Source of the DNA: Holothuria scabra
Lineage: Eukaryota > Echinodermata > Holothuroidea > Aspidochirotida > Holothuriidae
Assembly: GCA_037179385.1 (NCBI GenBank)
Contig: CM074179.1
Coordinates: forward strand, 3,410,001 to 3,474,000
Length of the DNA: 64,000 bases
Direction: 5' to 3'
The first letter of the stretch is position 1. Every line of letters starts with the position of its first letter. The notes under the pieces were generated by a model, which was given only the letters and a program-made list of their open reading frames with translations, was not told the origin of the DNA and did not search any database. Positions 10,187-20,332 of this stretch are shown here, one piece after another. Both the position numbers and the translations under genes were made by a program.

Positions 10187-11767
10187 CAGTAGTGTAGAGA
10201 CTGACCGTTTACCCCCCCCCCCCCATGCGATCGATTGGCCGCATAGAATGCCGACCATGGTGCCGATAGATCTCAAGGAAGGGGCCAACCTGTGAAGGCA
10301 GCTATTACAAAAAGAAGGCGCCATTTGAGAATGTCCGTGTTGCACGATGTAGAGGTTTTTTTTCTTCTCTTTTTTGTTTGTCACGATGTATTTCAGGTAT
10401 GTGCAAACATGTCTTAATGTGAATTGGCGTGTGTTTTATGTTAAATTTTATTGACACTACGTGTCCAGTAAGGTTTGTGTGTGTTTCATACACTAACTAG
10501 TGTCGCAAAACCAATAGTCCTTTCGCGATATTTGTTTTCACTCCTCGTGCGACCTTGTAGCTCAGTTTTCTTGCTCGTTTGATTCTTGGGTTGTCGATTA
10601 GTACTGGCTTATTTCTTTACCTTTCTTCCAAGGACATAGGCTAGTCCTTTCGCGATGTATGTTGTCACTCTTTCTGTGCCCTTTATAGCTAAGTTTGCCT
10701 ACCCGTTTATTTCTCATCGGGTGCCTTATTTCAACGATGTTGTTGATAGTTACGGCAGACTGATGACGTGATATTTGGTTATCTTACCGGTCATCTCAGA
10801 TCACGGGTAAATAGTTAAGTAAGACAATGTATTCTTGTAACTGTTACGGTGTTCGCATACATGTTTTTCGTGAGTTTCGTGAGTAAACTGGCGTTCTATT
10901 TTATCCTCTGAACGCACCTATATTTATTCGTGTTACGCCAAAACGTAACCATTTGTATACAAGAATCGTTATAATGACCGCTATCACCACCAGCTTAACT
11001 TTGGTTGTTCCGCAACACTTTTTCGTAAATGTTCGACACGAAGTCATCCTGTTAAATAGAAAACAGACAAATTCACTCACCGTCCATTTTTAAAAAAAAA
11101 ACTTTTCATAGCTAACTAACGTAAAATACCTACCCAACATCCTCGGTGTTCAATCCACTTTGTGCAACGGTCTTCGACGTATTCTCCAACAAACTGTGCG
11201 AGTTGTTCAATGCTGTGTTTATCGGCCTTTCCTTGTTCGTGACATTGTTGGGCCCATTTTCTGTTAAATATGTAGGCCATTGCGTTCCTACCCCAATTGT
11301 TAGTTTAATTTTCAAACATTTTATCCAATATAGCTTTGAAAGTTTCTTTGTCATAATGCTTAAAATGCTTTAACATTTCATGTGATGCCATTCCAAACCT
11401 TTCCATCCATTTCGCTCTCCACGCGGTAAAGGGTTTCTATGTAAGGTGCTAAACGAGGGTTTACTGTGTTTTCATTTATAAAATCTCGTCCGAGTTCTCG
11501 CGCGAATTTTCCTGTTTCACCCATCGTGTCTTACCCTCAATTACAATACAAAAATCAGGACAAAGCATAAATGAAAACATACGTCATTTCACGTCAATTC
11601 TACATTGTGCAACACGGACATTCTCAAATGGCGCCCTCTCTTTGTAACAGCCGTTTTCACAGGCTGGCCTCTTTCTTGAGATCTATCGGCTCCATGGTCG
11701 GCTCCTTTTTCGGGCCGCGGCCGCATGGGGGGGGGGGGGGGGTAAACGGTCAGTCTCTACACCACTG
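10187..11767. mobile_element. Inverted-repeat unit enclosing a Bcl-2-like relic
   Basis: Arms of about 160 bp (10187-10350 and 11598-11767) are inverted copies starting CAGTAGTGTAGAGACTGACC and CAGTGGTGTAGAGACTGACC, each with a poly-C run of about 14 after GTTTACC. Shared inner words include GATAGATCTCAAG, GCGCCATTTGAGAATGTCCG and TGTTGCAC. TCGC lies directly outside both ends (10183-10186 and 11768-11771), a possible 4-bp target duplication. It could be one captured-gene transposon, or two separate insertions of one small element in opposite directions; the sequence cannot decide between them. Confidence 0.6.
10901..11524 (-). pseudogene. Bcl-2 family gene relic (BH1, BH2, tail anchor), two exons
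   Basis: Exon 1 runs 11524 to 11134 (ATG at 11524), an 85-bp intron runs 11133 to 11049 (GTAGGT to TTAACAG), and exon 2 runs 11048 to the TAA at 10903-10901. Exon 1 ends with BH1 (NWGRNAMAYIF, against the family's NWGR motif), AQQCHEQGK, and BH2 KWIEHRGCW. Exon 2 begins DDFVSNIYEK, so BH2 reads W-I-x3-G-C-W|D-x-F-V across the junction. Bcl-2 genes share an intron at this same tryptophan. The C-terminus KLVVIAVIITILVY is a tail anchor followed by a basic stretch, as in members that sit in the mitochondrial outer membrane and control apoptosis. It is broken: both exons are one base over a multiple of three (shifts near 11430 and 11010), and TAA lies in frame at 11305-11307, just before BH1. Pro- or anti-apoptotic type cannot be told. 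Confidence 0.85.
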
Positions 11768-12578
11768 TCGCCAATGAGCGCGCATCAAGCATATTACAAC
11801 AAAGAGCCGCCGGGCGGAAATAAGACATTACTTTGGCACAACCTGATAACAGTTTGTGGCAACTGAATACGATAAATCCATTGGACACTATAGTTGTATG
11901 TTGTAGGCCTTAGTAAATTGCAATGACCTTTGACCAATTTTTTTTGACCAATGTTTATGAATGAATGCTGAACATTATCTACATATTTAAAACCCGCACT
12001 GAGTTTGAAGACGGTGAAGGTACCGCAGAATGTTGGAAACACTAATTTAGCCCTTATCCCTAAACTTCCCGAACTGTTATCCATAGACAAAACCCAAACA
12101 CTGACTCCCATCAGTCTCGTGTAGTTACCTAATTCCGCGACACCGTCGTAGTGTGAAACATGTGGGCAATCAGAGTGCGAATATTGGGCTACACTCTACA
12201 TTCGAAACTTGGTAATATTCTGCTTGACCCGCTTTTATTTGCAGCAACATTTCACCACACTCTTCAAAACAGCGCTCCATACGATTGCGTTCAAAAACAC
12301 ATAGTCGGTTACGCACGCAGCAAAAAGGGTGCACAAGACTAAAACTGAAACTAAACAATTAAATTCTCCTTGACCCATTGTGCGTCATTCAATTTGCATT
12401 GTGGGACGCTCCTTCCTGTTAAATCTTGGGATTTCTATGGTTTTTCATCCAGGGGTCCATTTTACAACAACTGTTACGATGGTGCTGTGCGCGCGTTACG
12501 GTAACACAACGATTGCCTTTGATTATTTCCATCCAGCATGCCAAACTGAAACGCGCTTACGTAACGTGCATAATAAGA
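11768..12578. other. No gene seen
   Basis: Some short open frames on both strands, none with a recognisable domain or matching splice sites. No repeat partner found within the window. Confidence 0.4.
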
Positions 12579-12816
12579 CGAATCCGATCAGCGCTTTGTT
12601 AAGTGACTGTAGGCAGCCATTTGTGGGGTCCATCAGCCTTAAATCGGCTTCATTTATTGTCTACATGAATTTCAAACCCTAATATTCAGTGAAATCGAAG
12701 GAATCAAGGTACAATTTAGTGTACAACCATTTAAGATATAGGCAAGCAGGGAAATTGAGCGATTAAATGGTAACAGACTCCAGTTAGCCTATGGCCGACT
12801 GAAATTATACCATCAC
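12579..12816 (+). repeat. Dispersed repeat, partner at 56731-56963
   Basis: Shares in order AATCCGAT, AGTGACTGTAGGCAGCCAT, TTCATTTATTGTCTAC, GTACAACCAT and ACCATCAC with 56731-56963, same strand, at about 75 percent identity. No coding frame is conserved between the two copies. Family unknown. Confidence 0.7.
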
Positions 12817-14140
12817 TTACTGTTCGCATTTGTCAATGGGCTGACATTTTGTTACAATGGACGTCCTTAGTTATGTGCGTAGATCATGGAGCAGAACTGT
12901 GCGAATGTCACATCAACACTTCCGCTCTCCAAATGAGCCTCGGTCTAAACAGTGTATGGACATGCGTTTGGAACCTTTGTTTATAATACTGTTGGTTCTC
13001 GTCTTTCAGAATGCCCTGCTAGGGCAAAACTAAGAGCCTCTTTTCGATTTGTAGTCACAAAAGTAGCATCTTGTTATGGAAATACATTTTACCTAGTACT
13101 GAAGTAAGGGTCCTGCAAGCTTTCGTTGAAATTATTCTTTTGTTACCAATAATACGTCCGACAAGTTTGCAATATAATTTATAGAAAAGTCAAAGCTCAA
13201 TGACTATCTGAAAAATTAAGCTATCTTCCAATAGACGTAACATATCTGTGGGAGCTTTTCTCAGAATGTTTCTCGTTTAGTTTGTTGTTCTTTTAATGTG
13301 TGTCAGGAAAGGCAAATTTAACAGTTCCCTTTATCGACAACCAAACTGTATTTTGGGTTGCATTACAGAGATGGGTTGGATTACAGAGATAATATAAATT
13401 GCAGAATAAATGTCTGTTTTTGGAACTTAGAATATCCTTCAGACAATACATGTTTAAATCAAGAAGAGAGCAAGACAACAAGACGATTTGATCAAAAAAC
13501 GACAACGTTAAAGACGTTCTAAAAAGCGAGAATGAATGCAACCTTAAAGAAGGTAACCAGCAAAGTAGCTACAGGATTGAACGGCGTGGAACCACATTTC
13601 TCCATGGAGCTCGTCTCTACCACTCGGCTTTGGTTGAGAATGCTGGCTTGTGGTTGTTCCGTTACCCATGTTCTTATCCAGTGTAGAGACATAGGATCTA
13701 TGGAGAGCAACTTTGTGATCAACATTACTATAAACACATCTTTGCTGAAACAGTGTGTAGGCTCCCGGTAATTTTCCTGCAACTGTCCAAGTAAAAATGT
13801 AAATATTTTTGGTTGACTGCAATGTTTGGTGTATACTGACACAACTACGCCCCAGGCCTAATCAGATGTAAGACCTTTCACAGAATATTAAGCTAGACCC
13901 AAGGTTTTGTTATGTGTTTTAAAGTTCAACTAGCCTAATCTTGAAATTGATATGGTATATACTGTTGATAAGAAAAAGGACTGTAAGTAGGACTGTATAA
14001 CCTCTTATACCCCAGTTACTCGAAACATGTATCTGGCACGTCGATCGATGAAAAATGCAGTTTATATATGAGTGCTCAAGTAACGTTACTCATAACCTTA
14101 AAAGTCCATCTTGTTTATCCCATTTACCCCCTCCCCCCTT
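12817..14140. other. No gene seen
   Basis: At 13519-13842 frames of 79-107 codons are open on both strands at once, but I recognise no domain in any of them and they have no partner in the window. Treated as chance open frames or an unidentified relic. Confidence 0.4.
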
Positions 14141-14640
14141 CATCACACCGAGGCAACTTCAATGGATTTGCCGCTGCGTCAATCAAAAACGCTGAAAAGC
14201 ACCAGGAACTCCTAGAAAACTCCAAGGACGTGATGAGAACTTTCATAGACGCGGTGTGATCTCCGTGGTCTCCAGAGGCAGATTTTCTGCTACGTGGTCT
14301 TTGAACATGTTCCAAACCCACCAGCATTGACGTTGTCCAAACAAGACGCAGTAAAGACATACTAACAGCTCAATGTAATACCCCCATCACACTGAGGCTA
14401 CGTCGATGGATTTCCAGCTGCGTCAATCAAAAAACGCTGAAAAGCACCAGGAACTCCTACAAATCTCCAAGGACGTGATGAGAACTTTCGCGAACGTGGT
14501 GTGATCTCCGTGGTCTCCAGAGACAAAGTTTCTGCTACGTGGACTTTGAACATGTTAAAACCCCACGTAGCATCGACGTAGCCCAAACAAGACGCAGTAA
14601 AGACCTACTGACAACGCCATGTGCGTAACATAGCCGTAGT
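14141..14640 (+). repeat. Tandem duplication, 2 units of about 250 bp
   Basis: Units at about 14141-14388 and 14389-14640 share ATCACAC, GCGTCAATCAAAAA, GAAAAGCACCAGGAACTCCT, CCAAGGACGTGATGAGAAC and GATCTCCGTGGTCTCCAG. The starts read CCCCCATCACACTGAGG, matched in inverse by AGTGTGATGGGGGC at 17489-17502. The block is therefore probably the duplicated 5' end of the Harbinger element that follows. Confidence 0.75.
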
Positions 14641-14912
14641 GGAGACTTAGTTTTGACGGTTAGAACGTAGCAACAACCCAACGGCCACTTCGTCAAAGTG
14701 TCCTGCGCTCCTAGTACGCGTTGTCAGTTGGTAGTACGTCCTATCTCTCTATGGAGCTAAGTTCATTCTTCGTTACAGAAGACTTCCTTTTGTAAGTTCT
14801 GCGCTGTGCAAGTTCATTAAAATTCCAGCAACGTCAATGTAGTTCAAACAAAGATATAGTAACGTTCGCATCACTCAGTATCAGTTCTCTCCAAATATGA
14901 ATGTAAACAGAC

Positions 14913-15114
14913 CAGTGGCGTAGTCACGATGGTGGTTTTGGTGGTTTCAACCCCCCCCCCCCCATGATCCAACCTTGCAAACCAACAAACACCTAAGACA
15001 GTTTTTCCTCTCTATCCTAAGACTTTTCCCTAATGACGTGCCCTAACCCTCTCCCCATGACACCACCCCAAACCGACACCAGCCCCCCATGACAAAATCC
15101 TGACTAAGCTTCTG
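14913..15114. mobile_element. hAT-like MITE inside Harbinger copy 1
   Basis: Ends CAGTGGCGTAGTCACGATGG and, on the other side, TTAGTCAGGATTTTGTC when read inward, with poly-C and CATGACA-rich interior. The same insert is at the equivalent place in copy 2 (17824-18020), and a truncated third copy is at 43226-43345. CAGTGGCGTAG-type ends are common in hAT-like non-autonomous elements. The flanks show no clean 8-bp duplication. Confidence 0.6.
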
Positions 15115-15189
15115 AAATACAAAATAATTTGATTTTTCAGCAGTTTTCTGCGCACTTGAATCAGCAGATTCTAGATTGACAATTTGGAC

Positions 15190-16353
15190 TAATTATGAGA
15201 AGAAGAAAGAGAAGGAAATCAAAATCGTGTTGGATGCCTCCTGGTTGCATGCCATCATGACCGACTGCTTGCTGAACTAAGAATGGAGTACCAAAAGTCA
15301 TATTTTAATTTTCTGAGAATGTCTCCTGACATGTTTGATGAATTGTTGAATAGAGTTGGTCCTAGGATATCCAAACAAGACACTAACTGTAGGGAGGCTT
15401 TGTAATCCGGCCTAAAATTTGCTTGCGACTATATGTCACTTGACATACGGGGATTAGTACCGAACCCTTTAGTATGATTTCAGGGTTGCACGCAAAACTT
15501 GCTCCATTTTTATACCAGAAGTCTGCCGTGCGATATTGATGTATTAAAGGAAGAAGTTATCTCCTGTCCAGTAACACCAGGTGAATGACGTCTAATTGCT
15601 GATGAATTTTCGAAAAAATGGAATGCCCCGCATGGTTGTTCTGCCATTGATGGAAAACATATTGCTCTTAGAAAGCACCTGGCCCGGGTTCCCTGTATTT
15701 CATTTATAAGGGTTTCTTTTCGGTAGTTTTGATTGCTTTAGTTGAAGCGGATTACATGTTTGTGTGGATAGACTTTGGTGGGTATGGGTCGATGTCTAAT
15801 GCACAGATTTACAACGATTCAGAACTGGAAGAGTGATTAGAAAATGGAACAATTTAATTCCCAGATCCCGAACCCATGCCCAATGATGATCGAGACATGC
15901 CATTATTCCTGTTGGGTGACGACGCCTTTGGAGGGACTCAGAACCTACCTACTGAAGCCATTTTCCAACAGAGGACGGACTGAAGAAGAATTAGTAGCCA
16001 ACTACAGAATATCCAGGGGTAGAAGATGGTAAAAAATGGATTTGGAATACTTGCTCTGCGACGAGAGTTACTCCTCATCACTTTGCAGCAAGGTCCAGAT
16101 ATAGTCAGACTTATCGTTGAGACTTGTGTGTGTCTTCACAGCCTCATGAGGATAAGATATCCTAAATTGCAGAATGCTCAACTTGACATAGAAGATGATG
16201 ACCATAATGTTATCCTAAGGGTGTGGAGAAAAACTATCAACCTGAGGGACCTTAAAGTAGTTGCGGGGCCAAATAGGGATACAATTGCAGCAAAGAGGGA
16301 GAGACAGCATTTGAAGTTAAACTCTAATAGTGCAGAAGGATCTGTGAGGTAAA
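15190..16353 (+). pseudogene. PIF/Harbinger transposase (DDE_Tnp_4 type), decayed
   Basis: Reading across shifts on the plus strand gives YFNFLRMSPDMFDELLNRVG, then KWNAPHGCSAIDGKHIAL (first catalytic Asp, GAT at about 15649), [20 protein letters not shown] (second Asp region), FLLGDDAFG and KNGFGILA, then SLMRIRYP near the end. Order and wording match the HARBI1-like nuclease of PIF/Harbinger transposons, which cuts and moves the element. There are many stops and frameshifts, the longest clean frame (16026-16352) being only 108 codons. The DGKH block survives here but is lost in copy 2. Confidence 0.85.
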
Positions 16354-17506
16354 ATGGTAAGATCTCTCAACAAGCTCCAACATGAATTCTGAGCAAAAAG
16401 TTTAAAGAGGAAATTTAGGCTATCGAAATCGATATTTATCAAGATATGGGCGAGTTATTTCTATGGGCCCATCTTGGGCATGGACCATTGGTATTGATTG
16501 TTTTGTTCCTGATGCATGCTTTGATCCTTTAATCTCATTTGAAGTTATGAACATTACAATGAAAATAACGTCAGACAGATATCATGTTTCAAAAACTTTA
16601 TTTGAATAATATAAAAACATGGATTTAAATCAGCTTTATGCATGCTCTATAAAACGTGTAATTGTTATCCCAAGAGAGTGGAAAAAACTAGAGTGGTAGG
16701 CATATGTGCCAAATAGGAATACCACTGCAGTTAAGAGGCGGGTTCATTATTTGAATTTTAATTGCCCAGCTGGATATGTGCCTTGGAATGATATAAGAAT
16801 TACATTCTTTCAAACATAAGTTTTGAACTAAAAGGTCACACAAGTGCAGTTTATCTGTGACACCCTAAATCCCCATGATTTGGTTTGTTGTAAGTGCCAA
16901 ACACATGTGAAAGGAATTAAGCTCATCGAATTCGATATTTATGAAGATATGAAGAAGTTATTTTTATAGGTCCATTTTGGACCGGGACAATTTCAATTGA
17001 TTGTTGTTTCTGATCTATATTCTTTATCCTGTAATCTCACTGAAATTTTTCAAAATAACAATAAAAATATCGTCAAAAGAATAAATCTCATGTTAACTTT
17101 TGAAAAGCTTCCTTTGAATCATATATTTGTATAGGTTTAATAAAATCGATTTTATGTATATTCATAAAACAAAAACGGTGATAATGCTGTGGTCAAAATA
17201 CGGTTGGCGTAGGAACAACGAGACTCGAGCAGCGTGAACGCAGTGGAGACGTACGGGAAACGAACCGGACGTCGCGCGCGCGGCATCCTGCGCGTAGATA
17301 GAACCGAGTGGTTACCCCGAAAACGGGAAATCCATGAATGCAACAGAAACGTAGAAAGTTCTTGGCAAGAACGTGGCGTGAATGGGGCAATTTTCCACTT
17401 TCCTTGGATTTCCTAGGAGAACAAGAAGTTGCTGCGACGTTTTGTTGATTTTTCCGAAAATCCGAGAGCGTAGTGTGATCTTCGTCTAGTGTGATGGGGG
17501 CTTAAG
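16354..17506. other. 3' part of Harbinger copy 1, non-coding
   Basis: No frame of interest. Contains internally repeated pieces (for example CGAATTCGATATTTATGA and CGAAATCGATATTTAT) and the block AGCAGCGTGAACGCAGTGGA at 17228, which recurs at 19994 in copy 2. Confidence 0.6.
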
Positions 17507-17823
17507 TAACATAGCCGTAGTGGATACTTAGTTTTGACGGCTAGAACGTAGCACCAACCCAACGGCCACTTCGCCCAAGTTTCCTGCGCTCCTAGTACGC
17601 GTTGTCAGTTGATAGTACGTCCTACCTCTCGACGGAGCTAAGTTCATCCTTAGTTACAGACGACTTCCTTACGTAAGTTCTGCGCTGTGCAAGTTCATTA
17701 AAAATTCAACCAACGTCAATGAAGTTCAAACAAAGACGTAGTTACGTTCTAATCACTCTATGCAAAAGCTATATTGGTCAACCCGCTGATATCAATTCTC
17801 TTCAAATATGAATGTAAACACAC

Positions 17824-18020
17824 CAATGGCGTCGCCATGGGGTGGTTGTGGGGATTAGAACCCCCCCCCCCCATAACCCAACCTTGCAATGCAAAAACAC
17901 ATAAAACAGCGGTTTTTCCTCTCTTATCTTAGACTTTTCCCTCATGTAGTGCCCCGACCCCCATGACACCAACCCAACCCAACACCCAGCCCCCATGACA
18001 CAATCCTGGCCACGCTACTG
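17824..18020. mobile_element. hAT-like MITE inside Harbinger copy 2
   Basis: Same insert as 14913-15114. Its right end (GGCCACGCTACTG) preserves the terminal inverted repeat better: inward it reads CAGTAGCGTGGCCAGGATTG. Being in the same place in both copies, it entered the Harbinger element before the tandem duplication. Confidence 0.6.
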
Positions 18021-18109
18021 AAATACAAAATAATTTAATTTTTCAGCAGTTTGCTGCGCACTTGAATTAGCAGATTCTAGATTGACAATTTGGACTGGTA
18101 ATTATAAGA

Positions 18110-19350
18110 AGGAAAAGAAGGGAATGAAGCTCGTGTTGGAAGCGCCCCTAGCTGCATGCCATCATTACCGACTGCTTGCTGAAATAAGAATGGAGGATAA
18201 ACAGTCATATTTTAATTTTCTGAGCATTTTTCCTGACATGTTTGATGAATAGAGTTGGTCCCTGGATATCCAAACAAGACAATAACTGTAGGAAGTCTAA
18301 TTCGGCCTACAAATTGCTGCAATGTACGTCCCTTGCCATCCGGGGATAATTTCACAACCCTTCAGTATGATTTGAGAGTTGCATGCAACACTTGCTCCAT
18401 TTTTGTACCAGAAGACTGCCGTGCCAAATTAATGTGTTGAAATGAGAAGTTATCTCCTTCCCAGTAACACCAGGTGAATGACGTCTAATTGCTGATAAAT
18501 TTTCGAAAAATGGAATGTCCCGCATGCTTGTTCTGCCATTGAAGAAAAAACGTATTGCTCTTAGAAAGCCACCTGGCTCTGCTTTCTTGTACTTCATTTG
18601 TAAAGGTTTCTTTTTCGTAGTTATGATGGCTTTTTGTATGGATAGACTTGGTGGATATGGGTCGATATCTGATGCTTAGAACTGAAAGAGCGCATAGAAA
18701 ATGGAACAATGGGATTCCCAGATCCCCAACCAATGCCCAATGATGATGCCATTCTTCCTGTTGGGTGACGACGCCTTTGGACTCAGAACCTACCCAATGA
18801 AGCCATTTTCCGAGAGAGGCCTGACTGAAAAAACATTAACAGTCATCTACAGAATATCCAGGGATAGAAGAGTGGTTAAAAATGGATTTGGAATACTGGC
18901 TCAGCGATGACGGTTACTTCTCATCACTTTTCAGTAAGGTGCAGATATATTCAGACTTATCGTTGAGACTTTTGTGTGTCTTCACAACCTCATGAGGATA
19001 AGATATCCTGCATTGCAGAATGCTAAACTTGACAAAGAAGATAATGACCAAAATGTTATCCCAACAATGTGTAGAAAAACCGTCAACCTTCAGGACCTGA
19101 ATGTAGTTGCGGGGCCAAATAGGGACATCACTGCAGCAAAGAGACAGAGACAGTATTTGAAGTTAAACTTCAGTAACACAGCAGGATCTGTGCCTAAGAA
19201 AGATATAATGATAAGATTCTCTCAACATGTGCAAACATTAATTCTGAACAAAAGTTTAAAGAGGAAATTTAGGCTATCGAAATCGATATTTATAAAGATA
19301 TGGTCGGGATATTTCTATAGACATATCTTGGGTGTGGACCATTGGTATTG
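18110..19350 (+). pseudogene. PIF/Harbinger transposase, second decayed copy
   Basis: Same gene as 15190-16353. The DGKH block now reads IEEKTYCS at about 18538, so the first catalytic Asp is gone. LFLLGDDAFGLRT at about 18747 and KNGFGILAQR at about 18880 survive. The longest clean frame (18974-19351) starts at MCLHNLMRIRYP. Short deletions relative to copy 1 show independent decay after the duplication. Confidence 0.82.
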
Positions 19351-20066
19351 ATTGTTTTGTTCCTGATGCATGCTTTCATCCTTTCATCGTATTTAAATTT
19401 ATGAACATAACAGTGAAAAAAAACGTCAGATAGATATCATAAATCAAAAAGCTTTATTTCATTCATAGAAATACATGGATTAAAATCAGCTTTATGCATG
19501 CTCAATAAAGCGGGAAATTTTTATCCCAAGAGAGTGGAAAAAGCTGTAGTGGTATGTGCCAAATAGTATGTGCTTGCAGTTAAGAGACAAGCTCAGTATT
19601 TAAAGTTCAATGGCCCAGATGAATTCGTGCCTTGGCATGATAAAATGACAACATTTTCTTAAACTACAAGACAAACAAGTGCAGTTTATCTGTGACTCCC
19701 TACATACCAACGGTTTTGTTCATTGTAAGTGTCAATATTTTACATAAAAAGGAACTAAGCTTATCGAATTCGATATTTATGAATATATGAACGAGCTATT
19801 TTTACAGATCCATCAACAATAACGATGAAAATGTCTTCAAATGAATAAATTTCATGTTAACTTTTGAAAAGCTTTCCTTTGAATCATATTATATGTATCG
19901 GTTCAGTAGAATCAGCTTTACGTATGTTCATAAAACATAACGGTGATACTGGTGTAGTCGACAAACTGTTGACAGAGGAGCAATGAGTCTCGAGCAGCGT
20001 GAACGCAGTGGAGACATACCCGAAACGAACCGGGCGTCACGCGCGCGGCATCCTGCGTGTAGAGGA

Positions 20067-20332
20067 CGCACCATCCTTACCTTAAATTGCACATTGGGCA
20101 AAAGGTGAACCCTCTGGCCACAGTCTCTAAAAATTTTGTTTGGGTTAATTTTTCAACGTGTTAAAAGAGAGCTGTGAATGGTTGCATGACTTTTGTAGTG
20201 GTTGAGTTGGAGATTATTTTGTGATAAAATGGTTGAAATTGGTTACACCTGAGCTGACTGAGAGGCTTTGGCATGTCAGCGGTCATATGTCATATGTTGG
20301 GTAGTGACAAGGGGGAGGGGGAGCGAATTATT
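20067..20332 (+). repeat. Dispersed repeat, partner at 23381-23645
   Basis: About 265 bp, same orientation as the partner, about 88 percent identical. Shared words: TTGGGCAAAAGGTGAACCCT, GTAGTGGTTGAGTTGGAGAT, GGTTACACCTGAGCTGACTG. It joins the truncated end of Harbinger copy 2 directly. No inverted ends or coding frame seen. Confidence 0.8.

Larger units (their letters stand above)
14620..17506 (+). mobile_element. PIF/Harbinger-type element, copy 1
   Basis: Starts with the block AACATAGCCGTAGTGGA and carries a decayed transposase (15190-16353). It ends near AGTGTGATGGGGGC (17489-17502), the inverse of the CCCCCATCACACT seen at 14380. An almost identical block follows directly as copy 2 with a period of about 2.89 kb. 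A 202-bp hAT-like MITE sits in the 5' part of both copies. Confidence 0.7.
17507..20065 (+). mobile_element. PIF/Harbinger-type element, copy 2 (tandem, 3'-truncated)
   Basis: Follows copy 1 head to tail. It starts with the same AACATAGCCGTAGTGGA block and matches copy 1 through the MITE, transposase and 3' part. The match ends at about 20065 (GGCATCCTGCGTGTAGA), some 200 bp short of copy 1's end, where an unrelated dispersed repeat begins. Confidence 0.7.

Noticed and set aside
10071..10295. Frames over the poly-C run, and the similar frame at 11571-11777
   Set aside because: Their likeness comes from the inverted-repeat arms, not from protein conservation.
13519..13842. Overlapping frames of 79-107 codons on both strands
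   Set aside because: Open on both strands at once with no domain or splice structure; no repeat partner to compare.
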